Below, piece by piece: positions 58,711 to 64,000 of a stretch of 64,000 nucleotides of DNA. Origin of the DNA: Dipylidium caninum (Eukaryota; Platyhelminthes; Cestoda; Cyclophyllidea; Dipylidiidae); NCBI GenBank assembly GCA_017562135.1, contig QEYB01000397.1, forward strand, positions 1-64,000. Reading direction: 5' to 3'. Positions within the stretch are counted from its first letter, which is position 1; each line of letters opens with the position of its first letter. Position numbers and translations under genes: made by a program. Below the pieces are notes generated by a model that was given only the letters and a program-made list of their open reading frames with translations, was not told where the DNA came from and made no database searches.

Positions 58711-60424
58711 ATTGTATGCGGGCAATTCCACATGGGCAACCACTGCTGGGAAACTTTCACTCCTCCACTTCAGTCGAACCAGTCCACCTCACTCGTCCAA
58801 TCATCCTTCCCCATTGTTAACGCTTCTGAGACGGTTTGTTGGGCTGAAGTGAGACGCCTTCTCGATGCAATCACGTCTTCCCCTTACACTTCAACTGAAA
58901 AATGCAGGCAGAAAAAGAGGTGACGAATGTTGCTCATGCATATAGTTTTCTCTCTGCCAACTCTGTCTCAACAAAGTAATTAAGCCCTCAGGACAGACAG
59001 GTAGGCAGACAAACTGGCAGGCGGGCGGGTGAGTGGGTAGGTCTTCGGGCTATACTGCCTGCACTAAGTCACCAATTTCTCCACAACAGCAGCAATCATC
59101 ATGTCTCATCGTCTGTGGCCTTAGCTGCCTTCATCAACAAGGTCATGTCCTTTGCTCCTCCCTCACTTACACCGATACGAGGACCGCCCCAGGTCTCCTC
59201 CTCTTTCTCACATCTCATCACGTTTTCCACCATGCCGAGAGGCCGAGCAGCCGAAGTGCCTGCTCGACAGTTATGACGAAACTGTCCTCTGCGAAAGGCG
59301 CATTGCGCGGACACCAGAAGGCTTTGCGATGACAAAATCACCACTCTAATCAGGTGTGCAGAAGTGGAGGTTCGCAACAGATTCTTCCATGTGGCTCGCC
59401 TTCTTTCCCACACTTCGTCTCAACAGCCTTATTATTTAGCGCACCCCATAAACCGAAACGTACATCCAACCGTGGCCACTTCCCCCTGTCCAGGGGAGTT
59501 GAGTTAAAAGGTCAAGGGGACAGTGAACAAGTCAGAGCCTGGTCCATCACCGACTAGCAAAACGGTCGATGGGGATTGCGGTGGGAGGTATGAAAGGAAG
59601 GCGAATTGGAGAGGAAGTAAAAAACTCGAGTGTAGGAAAACGATTGTGCGTGTGCAAAATTCAATTGGGCTGAGCGTTGGCCACCTCCATGAAGTTGTGC
59701 AAAGCAGAAAGCTTGGCCGATGTCACGATAATGGAAGGTTGACGGGTAGTGAAGGCAGTTCGATGGAAGGTGGAAGTTGTTGGTGTGAGGTAGGTGGGTG
59801 CACCATAGCGTTCTTCAAATAAATAGACACATGCCGTCTCCCGCACGGTGTCCTTCCCAATATCGGAATTCTATTTTCATCTGGTCTGCTTCTTACCATG
59901 GGGCCTTCCATAAAATCCACTTCCACCTCTTCCCATCTTCACTCAGTAGCTCTTTTCTCCGACGAAGATTTCTCTTATCTCCTCATGGTGAAGTGGGAGC
60001 GTTAGGCAGTCAAATCATTCGTGGCGAGGTGCAGTAACCACCCAAATAATAAAGTATACAGAAAGACGAGTGTGGGAACTGTTTTTGTGGGATGGGCATG
60101 AAACATCCACGTCGGGTGCTCAGACCACCTCCGGCAAACATGGTTCCTCAGGCTCGAGCGAGGCAATCGTGGATGATAGCGAGGCTATACCGAAGCAACC
60201 ATCTGAAACACATTCGCTTCCCACTTTGAGCTTACTAAGCTTTTCTAATGAGAGGGGAAAAGCAGGACATTTCTGCTCACAATTTCTTGACATTGTCCAT
60301 TTTCTACCAAGTGGACCATTTTGTCGGTTTTGGTGAAACATTTGCAGGAATTTAACCCAAACCTCGTACATGCAAGAGACGAGGGGCACCGACAATAGCT
60401 GACTGCCTCGTGGACACAGCGTCC

Positions 60425-60700
60425 CTGCCGAACAGTTAGGGGGACGACTTCACTCTCGTGTAGTAGAACCAGGGAGCGGCGACATGAAGGCGTGGCTGAT
60501 GAGGCGCTGTGTGGAATGTTGGAGTCACCGGTTCGAGGGCAGGTGGGCTACGCCTCTAGTGAGACAGGTACTTGGAGGACTGATTTGAACTTTCTTTCAG
60601 GAGAAGAGGTGACCACTCAGTAAGGCTTGGTTGAATGTCTCACACCGTTGGAAATGCGATGCGATACGGTCCATGTGCCATCTGCATGGTGGTTAAAGTG
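60425..60700. repeat. Dispersed repeat family R5, copy 2
   Basis: Colinear with 56460-56770: GGGACGACTTCACTCTCGTG, ACATGAAGGCGTGGCTGA, ACGCCTCTAGTGA, ACTCAGTAAGGCTT, GGTCCATGTG. Lies 4 kb from copy 1, so it could be a local duplication rather than a mobile repeat. Confidence 0.75.
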
Positions 60701-60709
60701 ATGGGATGT

Positions 60710-63700
60710 GGGGGAGAGGCGGTGACCTGGAACTTTGCACTCACGGATGTGAGCGGGAGCGGAAAGAAGGACATTTTGCGGAATTTGATTTCTGTCGACC
60801 AGTAGAGCCCTCCCATTTACCCGTCTGCCTCCATATCTGCCCACCCTGTGGGTTACGACGACTGGTCGGCAATGTTGAGACAGAGTTGGCATTGAGGACG
60901 CAATAAGCATTGGCAACATTTGTCGCCTCTTTGACTACATTGCTGAGTTGAAGCGTAAGTGGAGGACTTGATTAGGCCGAGAAGGCGTCTCACTGCAGCT
61001 CAAGAAGCTGTTTCAGATGCGTCAACAATGGGGAAGGATGGTTGGGGGAGTAACGGGGACTCTTCCTCCTTTTTGCCTGACATAAAGGATAGAACCTGTT
61101 GCCCAAAATCTAATATCACTGAACAGAAAGGCGAAGCAGAAGACGGGCGTCGTGTCCTCGGATGTAGAGAAGAAGGAGGAGAAGGGAAACGTGAAGGAAT
61201 TGTTGCCTAAGGTGGATGAAGAGGAGGAGCGTAGAAGTGTCGCCTCTGACGAAGAAGCAGTTAAACCACCTGGATGGCGTCGATGGAGATAAAAAATTAT
61301 TCGCTACATTAACAGGCCATTCAGGAAATCGAGATGACTTTGTACAAAACTCACTGTTCCCATTCTTATCTAACAGCATTCCTCTGGCAATGTACTTTCA
61401 TATGATAGACTTCTCAATCCTATGGTGTGTCTGTTCAGAAACATTCTGGCCCCAAGTGCTGTTAATGGGAAATGGCGGTTCGAAGAGGTGTCACACTTTG
61501 GCCACTCCTTTTGGCAGCCAGCCACACGTGTCCTATCACAAATTGGGCAATGGGGATGAATGTTCGTGTCAGGTGCCGCGTCATACAGACACAACCAATA
61601 AGTAGCTAAATGATGGTGTATCTACCAAGGCGAATTGAGTATCCCAAGACGCCTGTGGAGTTGGCTACAGAACAATGTTATGGTATCTTTAATGAAAGTG
61701 CTGACATTGCCTCGTATCATGGGCAATTAGGCACGTTTAACAAAAAACCTATGCCTTGATAGGAATAGAAAACATTTTCAATAGGGTTAATAGAGACTTG
61801 AGGGACTTTAGGCGGATGTGGTGGAAAGGATTCGCGCCTAGTGTAAGGTTCAGAAAGGTCTTTAAAATTCTACTTCATCTTAACTCGTACGCAGATGCAT
61901 CGGTGATTGACTCCTTCACTAAAGCCTCACACGTTGAGATAGTCGAAGAGGATCACCATGAGTGCCGTAAAACTCACTATTTTCAACCAATCGTTTGCGG
62001 GGGCAATCCCACAGGTAAGTGAAAATGACCTTGGTCTAGGGAGCACGTTCTGAAATAGCCAATCCGACTTGGGAAAATGAAGAAGATATTTCGGCAAAAT
62101 CATTCGTTCAGACGACGTAAAGCGACAAACGGATATGATTTACATGAGGGAACAGAATGCGCATCCTGGTATTACGGGATAATAGATCTCCGACTAAGTT
62201 TTTTATAAGCCACATTGTGTCAGATTTAATTATAAATCTGAACTACATCCTCCTCTCGTGTACCTGTGTGTGGGTGTAAAAGAATAGATTTGATATGCCG
62301 GAAACAGACGACCGAATAACCAGTGCGCTAAACGAGTCCAAGTCAGACCGAGAAAGGAGACATATTTTTGAAGAAAAAGACTCAACGTACTTCACAGCAT
62401 TAACCTTCAAAAGTGAATTCGTACAGAACGCCAATTCATTTGCGACACTGACCTGAAAATCTTGCATTACTTCGGTCTCCATAGCCATCATCGCCTAGAG
62501 CCCTGGAATAAGCCATGAAGTGGTTAAATAAACCGCTAAGTGGAGTGGGATTTTGGGCTCAGCACACCGTACCAATCGCCATTTCGCCCTTTGTTAAGAA
62601 GGATGGGTAGCGTCGCTAAAACTTTCTCCAGGCTACCCACGTTATTTATCCTCCACAAGTGCGCAAATGGAAAATATCGACCCTTTCAGGTTTAAGATGG
62701 ATGACAATTATGTCATGTCAACACGGTCTACTCGACACCCAAAGATGTTTTCACGCTCTTTGCACAAATAGATATATTGCTGATTTGTCAAATAAGGCAT
62801 ACACTAACCTGTAGATGCTGTGTCAATCTATTGACAAGTCCAGTTGATTACATACAAGAATGTTTTTGGAGGGCAGGCGTGAGAGATTCATTTGCAGATA
62901 ACGAGGCTATCTGCTATTGCACATTACCAATTGTTGACCTTTAGACTTGCCACTTCAACCAATTAATGTCCTTACTGGTCGAGAAACTGATGAGTGGAAG
63001 GAGTTAGTGACTACTGTCAATGTCGCCTCTATTCACCACGCCTGATGGACTAGCCACTTTGCTCTGCACATATCACATTTTCACTCATTTCCCACATACA
63101 CACCCTCTTTCCGCTAACTTGCTCCCATCTCGTGTCAGCCCAACCTATTGTGGAATTTAGAAAAAGTGACAGGGTGAATAAGTCCTGGTCAACTTAAGGA
63201 ACGCCAAAGTGTAAAAGCGGCGTGTGGGAATAGGAAAAACGATAAGCCTCGAGAAAGGAGCAAATGTGCTCGAGAGTGGGGAGGCTGCGATTGAATAGTG
63301 GACTGACGCGCAGTGAATGAGATTTGCTATTTAACTGTTTTGCCAAGGTGACGAAATGTGATGAGTAGCATGAGAATTTACGGCACCGTGCTAGGTTCCA
63401 CTATATCTCGCACAATCGCCGAGATGCCCCAAATGCCACCTCAACTCTACCCACTTCCTCTCTCTTCCCTCTTCCCACATCGCATCTTACGTCACGGCCA
63501 CCCAATGAAACGGTGAATGAGTGGGACGCGTGAAGTGCCAATTTCGGTTCCTACGTGGTGCATTCCTTAGTTCAAATCGACGACAATCTCTCACTCCCAA
63601 CCCTTTCTTTCCCTCCTCCACATTGTTTTTCCTATCCTTGCAAGTCTACTTCCCCCGATCACTTAGGTGTCGAATTCTTATCCTAATGGACGTCTTCTGC

Positions 63701-64000
63701 AAACGCAACGGTACTTTCTGCACATTAACGCTGCCTTGGTCGTTAGCACTACTTCTACATAATGAGTAAAGCTGTAACCAGCCCATTGTCTGCTTGTTGA
63801 TGGCTAAGAAAAACGAAGCGAAAGTTTCTGGAGGGGGAAGGTGGGAGTCAGCACCGTTTCACTGTAAGCCTGCAGTCAAGCATTAGAGCACACAACGACT
63901 ATGATCAAGTTACTCCCTTTCCTCCCCTATCTTCTGACTGCATTTCGCCCCCGCCCTCATGGCAAATGTCTCTAGCTTTTCTAAGTTCCTTTTCACATGT
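60710..64000. other. No gene recognised at the right end
   Basis: Unassigned frames at 60959-61210, 61216-61605 and 61756-62022 on the plus strand are colinear and could belong to one gene, but I see no consistent splice pairs or domain. 62.5-64 kb shows nothing supportable. Confidence 0.4.

Overview
The window looks like nuclear DNA of a flatworm, most likely a cestode (tapeworm). Coding sequence comes in short exons (26-206 nt) bounded by gtaagt/gtgagt donors and pyrimidine-tract acceptors, with long repeat-rich spacers and no bacterial-style operons. The host group is an inference from one gene family. Its features (17-residue signal exon, about 270-310 residues, many N-glycosylation sequons, conserved cysteines, hydrophobic C-terminal tail) fit what I remember of the taeniid diagnostic antigen GP50 family. 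No search could be run, so the name is provisional.

The core of the window is a cluster of this family. I assembled exons by hand from splice sites, phase and comparison between copies. The ancestral layout is: E1 signal peptide (52 nt), E2 (about 98-107), E3 (97, CSxEYF-type), E4 (144, EVQMxG...W), E5 (92-95, FIDAKNKE...TC), E6 (100), E7 (about 200, DYLGCL...KIDWG), then small phase 1-1 stalk exons and a hydrophobic tail exon. Minus strand: gene B (25578-23891, E1-E7 open) and gene A (23295-19573, E2-E7, an amplified stalk array and a tail), plus a fragment H near 30 kb. Plus strand: pseudogene C (38.76-41.43 kb), pseudogene D (46.41-49.05 kb) and fragments I (16.3-17.1 kb), F (50.7-51.2 kb) and G (51.85-52.85 kb).

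The most unusual structure is in gene A. A 288-bp unit is tandemly repeated five times (about 19.9-21.35 kb). Four units carry an identical 39-nt exon with consensus splice sites and symmetric phase 1-1. An alternative upstream acceptor turns it into a 147-nt exon, also phase 1-1, so any number of units can be spliced in without shifting frame. This is a candidate exon-amplified, splice-variable stalk on a surface antigen. A TATA-like element 43-44 nt upstream of the ATG is shared by genes B, C and D.

A 2.7-kb segment (16.34-19.08 kb) was duplicated in direct orientation to 52.06-54.69 kb, carrying a family fragment and nearby candidate exons. The rest is intergenic: recent tandem duplications (6.69-8.08 kb; 51.60-51.83 kb), several low-copy dispersed repeats, a 110-bp foldback at 2.6 kb and a (CT)n/(GA)n inverted microsatellite pair at 29.4 kb. 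I saw no tRNA, rRNA or CRISPR, no complete transposon and no recognisable housekeeping gene. Most of 0-16 kb and 54.7-64 kb has no gene I can support.
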